A stretch of DNA of 64,000 nt, from assembly GCF_001015195.1 (NCBI RefSeq), contig NZ_LDES01000052.1, positions 23,141-87,140 of the forward strand, given 5' to 3'. The notes below the pieces were generated by a model. It was not told the origin of the DNA. It saw only the letters and a list, made by a program, of their open reading frames with translations, and searched no databases. Positions 37,856 through 47,706 of this stretch are shown here, in pieces (the first letter of the stretch is position 1; each line of letters starts with the position of its first letter). The position numbers and the translations under genes are program-made. The stretch is from Sphingomonas sp. Y57. GTDB lineage: Bacteria; Pseudomonadota; Alphaproteobacteria; Sphingomonadales; Sphingomonadaceae.

Positions 37856-38638
37856 ATGGATATCGGAGTGAAGGGCCGCCACGCGATCGTCTGCGGCGGC
37901 AGTAGCGGGATGAGCCGGGCCGCGGCCTGGCGGCTGGCGAAGGAGGGGGCCGACGTCACTCTGGTCGCGCGGACCGCGGAGCGGCTGGCGGCGGCGGCCG
38001 ATGAGATCGCCGCCGATACCGGCGCCAAGGTCGACTGGGTCTCCGCCGACCTGACCACCGAGGCGGGGCGCAGGGCGCTGCTGGACGCGCAGCCCGCCTG
38101 CGATATCCTGGTCGCCAATGCCGGCGTGCCGCAGCGGCCGGTCGACTTCCGCACGCTCGACCGCGACCAGTGGGACGGCTGGCTCGACGCGCATTTCTTT
38201 TCGGCGATCGATCTGATCCACGGCTATGCGCCCGGCATGATGGAGCGGCGCTTCGGCCGCATTGTCAGCATCTCGGCCAATTTCATCAAATTCCCGCAGG
38301 TCGGCGTCGGTCCTTCGCACGCCGCGCGGCTGGCGCTGGCGGGGGCGATCGCGTCATTGGTGCGTGAGGTGGCGCCGTATAATGTGACGATCAACAGCGT
38401 GCTGCCGGGCCTGATCGACACCGAGGCGCTGCGCGCCGCGCTGGCCGCGCGGGCCGAGGCACGCGGCGTGCCCTATGCGGTGGTCGAGGAGGAGGTAAGG
38501 GCACGCTGCGCAGCCGGCCGGCTCGCCGACCCGCAGGAGGCGGGGGACCTGGTCGCCATGCTGTGCGCCGCGCAGATGGGCTATGTCACCGGCCAGAACA
38601 TCGTCAATGACGGTGGCGCCTACCAGGGCCTGTTCTGA
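37856..38638 (+). CDS. SDR-fold protein lacking the usual catalytic Tyr/Lys
   Basis: A 260-residue short-chain dehydrogenase fold with the cofactor loop GGSSGMSRA and the NAG structural motif (VANAGVP). At the YxxxK position the sequence is SHAAR, so tyrosine is replaced by serine and lysine by arginine. A subgroup of FabG-like proteins has this pattern. The chemistry is therefore uncertain: it may use another base or bind ligand without hydride transfer. It is the third gene of the MFS/SnoaL unit, 13 bp after its neighbour. Confidence 0.82.
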   Translation: MDIGVKGRHAIVCGGSSGMSRAAAWRLAKEGADVTLVARTAERLAAAADEIAADTGAKVDWVSADLTTEAGRRALLDAQPACDILVANAGVPQRPVDFRTLDRDQWDGWLDAHFFSAIDLIHGYAPGMMERRFGRIVSISANFIKFPQVGVGPSHAARLALAGAIASLVREVAPYNVTINSVLPGLIDTEALRAALAARAEARGVPYAVVEEEVRARCAAGRLADPQEAGDLVAMLCAAQMGYVTGQNIVNDGGAYQGLF

Positions 38639-38651
38639 CCGGGCGGGGCGG

Positions 38652-39398
38652 TCAGGCGATCGTCATCCCGCCATCGACCGAAAGGCTCGCGCCGGTCACA
38701 TAGGAACTGTCGGGAGAGACCAGCCAGACCGCCGCGGCGGCGATCTCGGCCGGGCTCGACATGCGCATCATCGGCACCCGCAAGGTACCAGCGAGCGCCG
38801 GGTTCGACGCCGAGGAACGATGCGCGAGCGGCGTGTCCGACCCGCCCGGCAGCAGCGCGTTGACGCGAATCCCCTGCTCCGCATAATCGACCGCCGCACC
38901 GCGCACGAGGCCGAGGATACCGGCCTTGCTGGCGCAATAGTCGGCGCTGTTCAGCAGGCCCTTGAGCGCCGCCGCTGAGGATATGGCGACGATTGCCCCG
39001 CCGCCCGTCTCCAGCATCGCGGCGATCTGGTGCTTGAGGCAGTAGAACATGCCGTTGAGGTTGATGCCGATCACGCGCAGCCAGTCCTCCGCGTCGAGGC
39101 GGTGGACCGGCTGGGCCGTCTGCGGAACGCCGGCGCTGTTGATCGCGCCGTCGATCCGCCCGAAGGCATCGGTCGTCGCCGCGACCGACGCGACCACGCA
39201 CGCCTCGTCGGCGACGTCGAGCAGGGTGAAGCGCGCCGTGCCTCCGACCGCGGCGATCGCGGACACCGTATCCCGGCCGCCGTCCGCATCGCGATCGGCG
39301 ACCATCACCGAACAGCCTTCACGCGCCAGCCGCTCGGCGCAGGCGCGGCCGATGCCGCTTCCGCCGCCCGTCACCAGCATCACGCGAGGGTCCGCCAT
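38652..39398 (-). CDS. SDR family oxidoreductase
   Basis: A 248-residue classical SDR with GGGSGIGRA for NAD(P) binding, an NSAG motif, the catalytic serine in AISSAAALKG and YCASK, and the closing substrate/cofactor segment VTGASLSVDGG. An aspartate after the second strand (VADRDADGG) suggests NAD rather than NADP. It probably oxidises a hydroxyl of a CoA-bound or alicyclic intermediate. It is the last gene of the minus-strand operon starting at the DUF35 gene. Confidence 0.9.
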   Translation of the reverse strand: MADPRVMLVTGGGSGIGRACAERLAREGCSVMVADRDADGGRDTVSAIAAVGGTARFTLLDVADEACVVASVAATTDAFGRIDGAINSAGVPQTAQPVHRLDAEDWLRVIGINLNGMFYCLKHQIAAMLETGGGAIVAISSAAALKGLLNSADYCASKAGILGLVRGAAVDYAEQGIRVNALLPGGSDTPLAHRSSASNPALAGTLRVPMMRMSSPAEIAAAAVWLVSPDSSYVTGASLSVDGGMTIA

Positions 39399-39424
39399 CG
39401 CTATCGTCCTTTCAACGCGCCCGC

Positions 39425-40204
<780 letters not shown>

Positions 40205-40221
40205 GATCTGTCCTCTGATGG

Positions 40222-41736
40222 TCAGCGAACCCGCTCAAGACGCTGGGCAGCGTCCTTGTAGGCGGCGCGGATCGCGGGTTTGGAAATCTTGCCCGACGGC
40301 AGGCGGGGGAGCGGCTCCCCCTCGATCGAGACGTAGCGCGGTACCTTGTAGCTGGCGAGCGCGCCGTCGCAGTGGGCGATGATCGCCGGAACAGACAGGC
40401 GGCCTGCGTCGCCATGGACCACCGCCAGCGGAGTCTCGCCGAACTGCTCGTCGAGCGCCGCGATCACTGCGACCTCCTCGACGCCGTCGACCTCGGCGAT
40501 CACCTTCTCGACCTCGGCGGCGGAGATGTTGAGCCCGCCCGAGATGATGATGTCCTTCAGCCGGTCGATGAAGGTGACGTTGCCGACCTCGTCGATCATG
40601 CCCAGGTCGCCGGTGTGGAACCAGCCGTCCCTGACCGCCTCCGCCGTGGCGTCGGGATTGTCCCAATAACCGCCCATCAGCGACGCCCCGCGGAACAATA
40701 TCTCGCCGACCACGCCCGGCGGCGCGAGCTGGCCGTCCTCGCCCGCAATCGCGAACTCGTTGAACGGACCGCCGCGTCCGCATTTCTGCGGCTCGGCCAC
40801 GGCGGTATCGTCGCGCGCGGCCCAGCCGCCGCCGACTTCGGTGCAGCCATAGGCCTGGCGCAGCACGACGCCCTTGTCGCGCCATGCCTTGAGCAGGTTG
40901 AGATTGACACGCGCGCCCGCGATCTGGCCGAAATAGAGGTTGGAAAGGTCGGCCTCGGCGAAGCCCGGCAATGCGGCGATCCGTTCGAAGAAGATCGGGA
41001 CGCCGAGGAACATGGTGATCTTCTCGTCGACCAGGATGCGTAGCGCGCGTTCCGGATCGAACCGGCTTTCCATGTAGATGCTCACGCCGGTCGCCAGGAA
41101 CTGGAGCAGCAGCAGATATCCCGACTGCGAGCTGAACGGCCCGAGCGACAGGAAGCGGGCGCCCTTGCCGCAGCGCGGCTCCATCACCGTGAACTCGCAG
41201 GCGTAGACCATCACGCCGCGCTGGGTCTGGACGACGCCCTTGGACTTGGCGGTCGATCCGCTGGTGGCGATGACGAACATCGGACCGTCCGGATCGAGCG
41301 GAACCTCCAGGGCGCGCCGCTCGCCGGCGCGGAAGGCGTCGATGGCGGCGAAATCGCGCAACGCATCGGTGCCGCGATCGCCCAGCGCCTCGACGACGAC
41401 GGCGCGCCTGTCCTCATCCGTGAAGATCAGCCGGGGTTCGAAATTCGCGATCCCTTCGCGCACCTCGGCTGCGCTCGAGCGGAAGGTGAGCGGTGTGCCG
41501 ACCGCGCCGATCCGGGCAAGCGCCAGGATCACCACCGCATAGGGCAGCGAGTTGAGCCCGACCATCATGACCCGGTCGCCCGGCTCGACGCCCTGCTCGA
41601 TCAGGTGATGGCCGACCCGCGCCGACCAGTCGTAGATTTCGGCATAGGTGACGGCGTCGTCATCGACGCTGAGCGCGACGTTGCCGGGAAGGTCGCGGGC
41701 CCACCACCGGAGCGCACTGGCAAAAGTAAAGGACAT
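40222..41736 (-). CDS. acyl-CoA synthetase (AMP-forming)
   Basis: A 504-residue ANL-superfamily ligase. The phosphate-binding loop is IATSGSTAKSKG, the adenylate motif region is QAYGCTEVGGG, followed by FHTGDLG and the hinge DRLKDIIISGGLNISAAEVE. The terminal catalytic lysine lies in LPSGKISKPAIR. It activates a carboxylic acid to its CoA thioester at the cost of ATP. Substrate not predictable; the neighbours imply a ring or side-chain carboxylate. It is the third gene of the DUF35/Ltp2 operon. Confidence 0.92.
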   Translation of the reverse strand: MSFTFASALRWWARDLPGNVALSVDDDAVTYAEIYDWSARVGHHLIEQGVEPGDRVMMVGLNSLPYAVVILALARIGAVGTPLTFRSSAAEVREGIANFEPRLIFTDEDRRAVVVEALGDRGTDALRDFAAIDAFRAGERRALEVPLDPDGPMFVIATSGSTAKSKGVVQTQRGVMVYACEFTVMEPRCGKGARFLSLGPFSSQSGYLLLLQFLATGVSIYMESRFDPERALRILVDEKITMFLGVPIFFERIAALPGFAEADLSNLYFGQIAGARVNLNLLKAWRDKGVVLRQAYGCTEVGGGWAARDDTAVAEPQKCGRGGPFNEFAIAGEDGQLAPPGVVGEILFRGASLMGGYWDNPDATAEAVRDGWFHTGDLGMIDEVGNVTFIDRLKDIIISGGLNISAAEVEKVIAEVDGVEEVAVIAALDEQFGETPLAVVHGDAGRLSVPAIIAHCDGALASYKVPRYVSIEGEPLPRLPSGKISKPAIRAAYKDAAQRLERVR

Positions 41737-41758
41737 CGGGGTTGGCTCGCTTGTCGGA

Positions 41759-42922
41759 TCAGAGGGTCTCTTCGGCCCCGAACAGGCCGGTGCTGGTCAT
41801 CGTATCGCCGGGGCCGCCGGTCATCAGCGACAGTTTCGCCCCCGGAACCTGATTGATCGAATCGCCCCTGATCTGGCGCACTGCCTCGGCCACCAGGCCC
41901 ATGCCGTGGATGAAGCCCTCGGCCAGGTCGCCCCCCGAGGTGTTGATAGGCAGGCCGCCATTGGGCGCGATCAGATTGTCGAAGGTGATGAACTCGCCGG
42001 CGTTCTCATAGGTGCAGAAGCCATGGTCGATCAGCGACCCGACGCCCATGCCGGTCATATTCTGGTAGACCTGCGCGACATCGACATCCTTCGGGCCGTA
42101 ACCCGACTGTTCCCACAGGCGGCGGGCGACACCGATCTGCCCGGCCAGGCTGTAGGGCCGGATATTCTCCTCCAGCGCACCGCCGCCCTTCAGCGTGCCC
42201 ATCGGCGCGGCAAGGAGGTAGGCGGGCGTTTTCCGGAAGTCCTTCGCGCGGTCGGCCGCGACGACCAGCACCGCGCAGGCGCCATCGTTCTCGCGACTGC
42301 AATCGAACAGGCGATAGGGCTCGGCGATCATCCGGGCGTTGTCGTAGGTTTCGTCGTCGAGCACGACGTCGCGGCCGTAGGCGCGCGGGTTGTTGCGCGC
42401 ATGATAATAGGTCGCCTGCGCCATGGCGCGCATCGTCTCGCGCGGGACGCCGTGCTTCTCGATCATCCGCTGGCTGCGCAGCGCGAGGATCTGGGCGGGC
42501 GATTCGAGGCCGTTGACCAGATATTGGGCGGCGGTGTCGTTCTGCGCCACCATCACGCGCAGCCGCATCGAGCTGCTCTCGGCCATCGATCGATAGACGA
42601 CCACGGCATTGGCCTGTCCCGTCGCCACCGCCATCGCCGCGATACCCAGCGCGCCCGGAATGCCGCCGCCGTGAATCCAGGCGAGCGAGGCGAAGCGGAC
42701 CTCCTTCGTGCCGAGCGCCGACATCAGCTTCTGCGCGTCGCTGCGCTCGGAGGCGTAGGAGACGAAGCCGTCGACTTCACTCGGATCGAGCCCGGCATCC
42801 TCGCACGCGCCGACGATCGCGCGCAGCGCCAGCTTCAGCTCGGGATCGGGCGAGGCCCCGCGCTTGTAATAGGGGGTCTGGCCGATTCCGACGACGGCTG
42901 CGGCTCCACGGAGTTTCGACAT
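41759..42922 (-). CDS. Ltp2/SCP-x-type thiolase-fold protein, probable acyl-CoA aldolase subunit
   Basis: A 387-residue thiolase-superfamily protein of the lipid-transfer type: VVGIGQTPYYKRGASPDPELK at the start, WIHGGGIPGALG mid-chain, and NTSGGDLAEGFIHGMGLVAEAV near the end. It lacks the CxSG nucleophile motif of true thiolases. In steroid-degrading bacteria such proteins (Ltp2) join with a DUF35 protein to form a retro-aldolase that removes a side-chain fragment from a beta-hydroxyacyl-CoA. The DUF35 partner gene is directly upstream here (33 bp), supporting that role. Whether the substrate is a steroid, terpenoid or other branched acid is open. Confidence 0.85.
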   Translation of the reverse strand: MSKLRGAAAVVGIGQTPYYKRGASPDPELKLALRAIVGACEDAGLDPSEVDGFVSYASERSDAQKLMSALGTKEVRFASLAWIHGGGIPGALGIAAMAVATGQANAVVVYRSMAESSSMRLRVMVAQNDTAAQYLVNGLESPAQILALRSQRMIEKHGVPRETMRAMAQATYYHARNNPRAYGRDVVLDDETYDNARMIAEPYRLFDCSRENDGACAVLVVAADRAKDFRKTPAYLLAAPMGTLKGGGALEENIRPYSLAGQIGVARRLWEQSGYGPKDVDVAQVYQNMTGMGVGSLIDHGFCTYENAGEFITFDNLIAPNGGLPINTSGGDLAEGFIHGMGLVAEAVRQIRGDSINQVPGAKLSLMTGGPGDTMTSTGLFGAEETL

Positions 42923-42955
42923 CAGGTTCTTCCTTGGAAAGCGGGGGAGCGACCG

Positions 42956-43387
42956 TCAGGCCAGGTGCCAGACGATGGAGGGATAGCCCTTCGACTTCTC
43001 GGAGGGTGGGCGGATCTCGCCGATCACCTCGGCATCGATCGCCAGCCGGCTCTCGTCATCCTCGAACATACCCAGCACGCGTGCGCCGCCGGCGCCCTCG
43101 ATCTCGACCAGCGCGGTGACATAGGGGACGTCCTCGCGGCGCTCGGCGACCCGGTCGAAGGCGTAGAAGCTGCGCGTCCAGGCATAGATGCGGCCCTTCG
43201 GCGCGACCGGCTTCCAATCGAAGTCCCAGCTTCCGCATTCGCCGCAGCGGAAATGGGCGGGCCAGGTCCAATGGCCGCAGGACGAACAGGCAGGAAGCAG
43301 GAACTCGCCGCGTTCGAGGCCGCGCCAATAGTCGTCGTCGGCCCCGATGCCGCCGACGATCCTTACCTTCACGAACGCGTAATCCAT
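42956..43387 (-). CDS. DUF35 zinc-ribbon/OB-fold protein, partner of Ltp2-like protein
   Basis: A 143-residue protein with the rubredoxin-like zinc ribbon CSSCGHWTWPAHFRCGECGS (two CxxC pairs), then an OB-fold (GRIYAWTRSFYAF to VTALVEIEGAGGARVLGMF). DUF35 proteins bind CoA thioesters and pair with thiolase-fold or HMG-CoA synthase-like enzymes. It is the first gene of a five-gene minus-strand operon (DUF35, Ltp2-like, acyl-CoA synthetase, two SDRs). Upstream lie IclR site c and a copy of the GTTCTATAT element. Confidence 0.9.
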   Translation of the reverse strand: MDYAFVKVRIVGGIGADDDYWRGLERGEFLLPACSSCGHWTWPAHFRCGECGSWDFDWKPVAPKGRIYAWTRSFYAFDRVAERREDVPYVTALVEIEGAGGARVLGMFEDDESRLAIDAEVIGEIRPPSEKSKGYPSIVWHLA

Positions 43388-43491
43388 CTCGTCTCCCTTG
43401 CCGGCACGCGCTATGCGCCGGCCGCCATTATCGCCGCTTTGTCAGGTTCTCGCCAGAGCAAAAAGTGCGAATATAGAACATTTGAGCGAAC

Positions 43492-43506
43492 ATCGTATAA
43501 TCGCTT
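43492..43506 (+). promoter_or_regulatory. candidate IclR operator, site c
   Basis: ATCGTATAATCGCTT keeps the right half ATAATCGC of the consensus but diverges on the left (9 of 15). It lies ~105 bp upstream of the DUF35 start. It is the weakest of the eight sites. Confidence 0.4.
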
Positions 43507-43558
43507 CGGCATCGGCCCGCAATCCACATCGCGCGATCTTTCGCCGCGGGTGTCTCTG

Positions 43559-44310
43559 TCAGCCGGTGGTGCGCCCGCCGTCGACCGGCAACGCATGGCC
43601 GGTGGTGAAGGTCGCGTCGCGGCACAGGAACAGGACGGCGTCGGCCACCTCATCCTTGTCGCCGACCCGGCCCATCGGATGCTTGGCGAGCGCCACCGCC
43701 GCCCGGTCGGGATGGTCGCGCGCGAAGTCGAGCCACATCTCGCCGGTCGTGGCACCGGGGCAGATCGCGTTGATCCGTACCCGGTCGGCGGCGGCTTCGA
43801 GCGCGGCACCGCGGGTCATGCCGATGATCGCGAATTTGGCGGCGGCATAGACGACCTGTTGCGCGCTGGGGATCATCCCGGCGGTCGACGCGCAATTGCA
43901 GATCGCCCGCCGCCCGCCGCCTTGATCGCCGGGATCATATGCTTGAGACCGAGAAAGGTGCTGCGGACGTTGACGTCCATCAGCCGCTGATATTCGTCGA
44001 TGCGCAGTTTCACCAGCGGGGTCACCGACTGGGCCGCGCCGGCGCAGTTGAAGCCGTAGTGCAGTGCGCCGAACTGCCGCACGGTCCGCTTCACCGCGTC
44101 GCGCATCGTCGCTTCGTCGGTCGCATCACCCTGGATCGTCAGGCAGGGCGCGCCGAGCGCCTCGATCGCGGCGCGCGCGGCTGCATTCGCATCGGCGCGT
44201 CGCGCGAGGATCGCCACGGCGGCGCCTTCGCGCGCGAAGCGCAGCGTGGTCGCCAGGCCGATTCCGGAATTGGCCCCCGTGGCGAAGAAGACCTTGCCCG
44301 CCAGCGTCAT
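43559..44310 (-). pseudogene. SDR family oxidoreductase, frameshifted
   Basis: Two overlapping frames make one SDR. The upstream part (44310 to ~43910) has GANSGIGLA and NCAGA. The downstream part (~43910 to 43559) has ICNCAST, YAAAK with the catalytic pair, and NAICPGATTGEM. The frames join if one G is restored in the G-rich tract GGCGGGCGGCGGGCG (minus strand) at 43901-43920. As written, the first frame stops at 43873, before the catalytic tyrosine. Either the gene is recently inactivated, or the homopolymer was miscalled, or it slips in vivo. Its start overlaps the P450 stop by four bases, so it was the second gene of that transcript. Confidence 0.75.
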
Positions 44311-45482
44311 CGCCGGAGGATCAGCGGCAGGCTCGCAATGCCCTGGTTGAGCCCGCTCGCCAGCCGGACGGGACGGTCTGGATCGAGCGCGAAGCCGTCA
44401 TAGCGGGCGAGCAGTTCCTCGATTGCGACCCGCATCTCCAGCTTGGCGAAGAAGGAGCCGACGCAGCGATGATGCCCCGCGCCAAAGCCCAGATGAGGAT
44501 TAGGCTTGCGATCGAGGAGTATCTCGTCGGGCCGGTCGAACTTCGCCGGGTCGCGATTGGCCGCGCCGAACGCGGCCAGCACCTGGTCGCCGGGGCGGAG
44601 CCGGACGCCGCCCAACTCGACTTCGCTGGTAGCGACCCGGCGGAGATAGGTGGAGGGGGAGGTGAAGCGGACGACGTCTTCGATGAAGCTGTCGGTCAGG
44701 CCGGGTTCGGCGCGCAGCCGGGCGACGTCGGCGGGGTGGCCGGCCAGCCACCAGAGGGCCGTGGCGAGCGCGATCGCGGTCGTGTCGAAGCCGCCGATCA
44801 GCAGCAACCGGATCATCGACACCTGTTCGTCCAGCGTCAGCGGCCGGCCTGCGACCGAGCCGCCGACGATGGACGCCATCAGGTCGTCGCGGCCCGAGGG
44901 GGCGGCGACGGCGGCGCGCACCGCATCGGTCACATAGTCGGTCAGCCGGGCGGCGGCCCCGGTCCGAACGCCGGTCGCGACCTCCTCGTGCAGTTCGACC
45001 ACCAGCGAATCGAGCAGCGGCGCGTCCTCCGGCGGAAGCCCGACCAGGTCGAGCGACGCATAGACGGGAAGGGGGCGTGCGAACACCTCGACGAAATCGA
45101 CACGGGTCTCGCCGGCGAACCGGTCGAGCAACTCGGTGACCAGCCGCCGGACCCTCGGTTCCATCGCCCGCACCGCGCCCGGTGTCAGGAAACGGGTGAG
45201 CAGGGCCCGGTAGTCGCGGTGGCGGGGCGGATCCACCTCGGCCGGGATATGCGGGCTGCGCACCGTCGCCGCGGGCAGGGTGATGCCTTCGCCGGACGCG
45301 AACAGGTCGGGCTTCATCAGCACCGCCATCAGGTCGTCATAGCGTGCGGCGACGTGGAACCCGCCATAGAGCGGGCATTGCGCCAGTCCCGGCTGCTCGC
45401 GCATCCGTGCCCAGACATGCTCCGCGCCGTCGCGGGCGTCGGCCGCATGGATATCGAAGCCGGCAAAGCCCTGGTCGCCCAT
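44307..45482 (-). CDS. cytochrome P450
   Basis: A 391-residue soluble class I P450. The oxygen-binding I-helix motif is LLLIGGFDTTA, the ExxR-type K-helix region follows, and the haem loop is FGAGHHRCVGS with Cys340 as axial ligand. It inserts one oxygen atom using ferredoxin-delivered electrons; no ferredoxin gene is present in the window. It probably hydroxylates the growth substrate. Its promoter has a perfectly palindromic IclR site (45497-45511) whose GATAAT could be the -10 box. RBS GAGAGGATCGA precedes the ATG. Confidence 0.92.
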   Translation of the reverse strand: MGDQGFAGFDIHAADARDGAEHVWARMREQPGLAQCPLYGGFHVAARYDDLMAVLMKPDLFASGEGITLPAATVRSPHIPAEVDPPRHRDYRALLTRFLTPGAVRAMEPRVRRLVTELLDRFAGETRVDFVEVFARPLPVYASLDLVGLPPEDAPLLDSLVVELHEEVATGVRTGAAARLTDYVTDAVRAAVAAPSGRDDLMASIVGGSVAGRPLTLDEQVSMIRLLLIGGFDTTAIALATALWWLAGHPADVARLRAEPGLTDSFIEDVVRFTSPSTYLRRVATSEVELGGVRLRPGDQVLAAFGAANRDPAKFDRPDEILLDRKPNPHLGFGAGHHRCVGSFFAKLEMRVAIEELLARYDGFALDPDRPVRLASGLNQGIASLPLILRR

Positions 45483-45496
45483 TCGATCCTCTCAAA

Positions 45497-45511
45497 GAGC
45501 GATTATCGCTC
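45497..45511 (-). promoter_or_regulatory. candidate IclR operator, site d (perfect palindrome)
   Basis: GAGCGATTATCGCTC is a perfect 7+1+7 palindrome, 15 bp upstream of the P450 start. On the minus strand it contains GATAAT at -10 spacing from a likely start of transcription. Confidence 0.65.
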
Positions 45512-45572
45512 AATAGTCCTATGATCGAACAAACTTCCATGGCGCCTCTGCGCTGTCAAGCTGGCTCGCCGG

Positions 45573-46442
45573 TCAACGGGCGGGCATGCGCCGATGGAGG
45601 AATTCGATGATCCCCTGGTTGAACGCGTCGTTGCGATCGCCCGCGACCATATGGCCCGCACCCGCCACGTCGTATATCTCCAGCGCGGGCAGCACGGCGC
45701 GGAGATCGGCGATGCCACGATCGTTGACGACGTCGCTTTCCAGCCCGCGCACGAGCAGGATCGGAACCTCCTGCGCGGTGGCGAGGCCGGCGATCGTCTC
45801 CTCGAACTCGGCCAGGCTCTCGTCGACATCGGCGGTCAGGATGGAGGGATCCCAGTGCCAGTGCCAGCGTCCGTCCTCGCGCTGGCGCAGGTTTCGCATC
45901 AGGCCGCTGTTGGTGGTCGGCCGGGGGCGATGCGGATTATAGCTGGCGACCGCGTCGGCAACGTCGTCGAGGGATCCGAAACCGTCTGGCGCCGACTGCA
46001 TGAAATCGCGGATGCGCTGCACTCCGCCGCGATCAGGCTTGGGGACGATGTCGACCAACGCCAACGCCGCCGGCCGGTCGCCGGAAGCCAGAGCCCGCAT
46101 CGCGGTCGCCCCGCCGAGCGACGCGCCGACCAGCGCGATCGGCCCGCCGAGCCCGGCGGTGACGGTGTGGAGGTGCTCGATCCGCCGTTCGAGATTGTAG
46201 ATGCCGTCGGCAGCCCAGCCGCTCTCGCCATGGCCGGCCGCGTCGAAATTGACGACATGGTAGCCGGCCGCGATCAGCGCGCCGACGGCGCCCGCCCAGC
46301 TGTATCGCGTCTGTCCGCCTCCATGCATGAGCACGACCGCGGGAGCGGCCGGATCGCCACCCACGTCGCCGACGATCTCGATCCCGTCGCCGGCGATCCA
46401 GCGGCGTGTGCGAACGGGCGGGGCAGGATCGAGGGGGGGCAT
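45573..46442 (-). CDS. alpha/beta hydrolase
   Basis: A 289-residue alpha/beta-fold hydrolase. The oxyanion segment is VLMHGGGQTRYSW, the nucleophile elbow GASLGG (~residue 110), and the late histidine is in GAGHMVAGD. It could hydrolyse an ester, lactone or C-C bond of a ring-opened 1,3-dione. It is the third gene of the unit CoA-transferase, MFS, hydrolase (10 bp after the MFS stop), so it probably shares the TetR-type promoter at 48.95 kb. Confidence 0.88.
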   Translation of the reverse strand: MPPLDPAPPVRTRRWIAGDGIEIVGDVGGDPAAPAVVLMHGGGQTRYSWAGAVGALIAAGYHVVNFDAAGHGESGWAADGIYNLERRIEHLHTVTAGLGGPIALVGASLGGATAMRALASGDRPAALALVDIVPKPDRGGVQRIRDFMQSAPDGFGSLDDVADAVASYNPHRPRPTTNSGLMRNLRQREDGRWHWHWDPSILTADVDESLAEFEETIAGLATAQEVPILLVRGLESDVVNDRGIADLRAVLPALEIYDVAGAGHMVAGDRNDAFNQGIIEFLHRRMPAR

Positions 46443-46452
46443 GGCCGGCTCC

Positions 46453-47706
46453 TCATGCGGTTCGTTCGACGCTTTCCAGGTCGCGGGTCAGACAACGGCT
46501 GGCGATGAACAGATGAGCCGCGCCCCACAGCGTCGGCAGCGCGGCGAGCGCAAGGCTGTAGCGCAGGGCGTCCGCGCCGAAGCGCGGCTCGAGCGCGTCG
46601 CTGATCCAGCCCGCGGCGAACGGCCCGATCGATCCGCCGATCAGGCTGACGCCGACGACGAGCAGCGCAGAGGCCTGCGCCCGGTTCTCGGGAGACGCCA
46701 GCCGCTGTGCCGTCGCGAAGGCGGGAGGCAGGTAGAAGACGGCGCAGAAATTGACAACGCCCAGCAGGACCATGGCCATCGCGAGGTTGGGGATCAGATA
46801 GCCTGCTACCAGCAGCGGCGCCATGATCAGGAAGGTGATCGCCGGCAGCAGCAGGACGGTGGCCGGGCTGCGCGCGGCCGCGCGGTCGGTCGCCCAGCCG
46901 GCGATCAGCAGCGCGACGATCCCCGACACGCCGTTGGTCATGCCCAGCAGCAGGCCGACCCCGCTCGCCGACATATGGTGCGAGCGGATGATGAAGGCGG
47001 CAGTGAAGGCGAACATCGCGATCTGCCCGATCGCCTGGACCGACAGCCCGGCGACCAGATGGCGCATCGACCGGAGCCGCACGAGTTCGGCAAGTCCGTC
47101 GAGCAGGCGTCCCTGCTTTTCCGGGGCCGCGACATGCCCGCGCACGTCGGGAATCATCGCCATGAACAGTAGCGCGAAGACCACGCCCGGCACGCCGACG
47201 CCGATCATCGCCACACGCCAGTTGGCGACGTCGTTGAGCCAGCCGCCCAGCGCCAGCCCGACCATCGCCCCGACCGGCACGCCCAGTGACACCATGCCGA
47301 TCGCGACGCCGCGCCGTTCGGGCGGCAGCAGCGCGGAGATCAGCGAATGGCTGGCGGGCAGGCCGGCCGCCTCGCCGACCGCAAGGCCCATGCGCGCGCC
47401 GATGAGCTGGCCGAAATTCTGCGCGGCGCCTGCGGCGGCGGTCAGCCCGCACCATAGCAGCATGCCCCAGGACAGCACCCATTTGGGCGACCAGCGATCG
47501 GCGAGCATCGCCATCGGGATCGCCACCGTCGAATAGACAAAGGAGAAGGTGAAGCCGGTCAACAGGCCCATCTCGCGGTCGGACAGGCCGAGGTCGGCCT
47601 TGATCGATTCGACCAGGATGAAGGGAACCTGGCGATCGACATAGCTGAGGACGCTGACGATGAAGAGCATCGCGATCACGATGCGCGGCGAGGCCCGCCG
47701 GATCAT
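46453..47706 (-). CDS. MFS transporter
   Basis: A 417-residue permease with 12 predicted helices. The start (IVIAMLFIVSVLSYVDRQVPFILVESIK) closely resembles that of the MFS gene at 36 kb, and the TM2-TM3 loop is LADRWSPKW. It is a second member of the same organic-anion transporter group. It overlaps the CoA-transferase stop by four bases (ATGA). Uptake of the substrate or export of an intermediate is likely. Confidence 0.88.
   Translation of the reverse strand: MIRRASPRIVIAMLFIVSVLSYVDRQVPFILVESIKADLGLSDREMGLLTGFTFSFVYSTVAIPMAMLADRWSPKWVLSWGMLLWCGLTAAAGAAQNFGQLIGARMGLAVGEAAGLPASHSLISALLPPERRGVAIGMVSLGVPVGAMVGLALGGWLNDVANWRVAMIGVGVPGVVFALLFMAMIPDVRGHVAAPEKQGRLLDGLAELVRLRSMRHLVAGLSVQAIGQIAMFAFTAAFIIRSHHMSASGVGLLLGMTNGVSGIVALLIAGWATDRAAARSPATVLLLPAITFLIMAPLLVAGYLIPNLAMAMVLLGVVNFCAVFYLPPAFATAQRLASPENRAQASALLVVGVSLIGGSIGPFAAGWISDALEPRFGADALRYSLALAALPTLWGAAHLFIASRCLTRDLESVERTA

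Noticed and set aside
38870..38895. GCATAATCGAC resembling the IclR-type site
   Set aside because: It lies inside the coding sequence of an SDR, lacks the left half of the palindrome and is likely chance.
41648..43990. 780-residue open frame on the plus strand opposite the acyl-CoA synthetase, Ltp2 and DUF35 genes
   Set aside because: It is antisense to three well-supported genes, rich in Arg, Gly, His and Asp without domains, and is a typical high-GC mirror frame.
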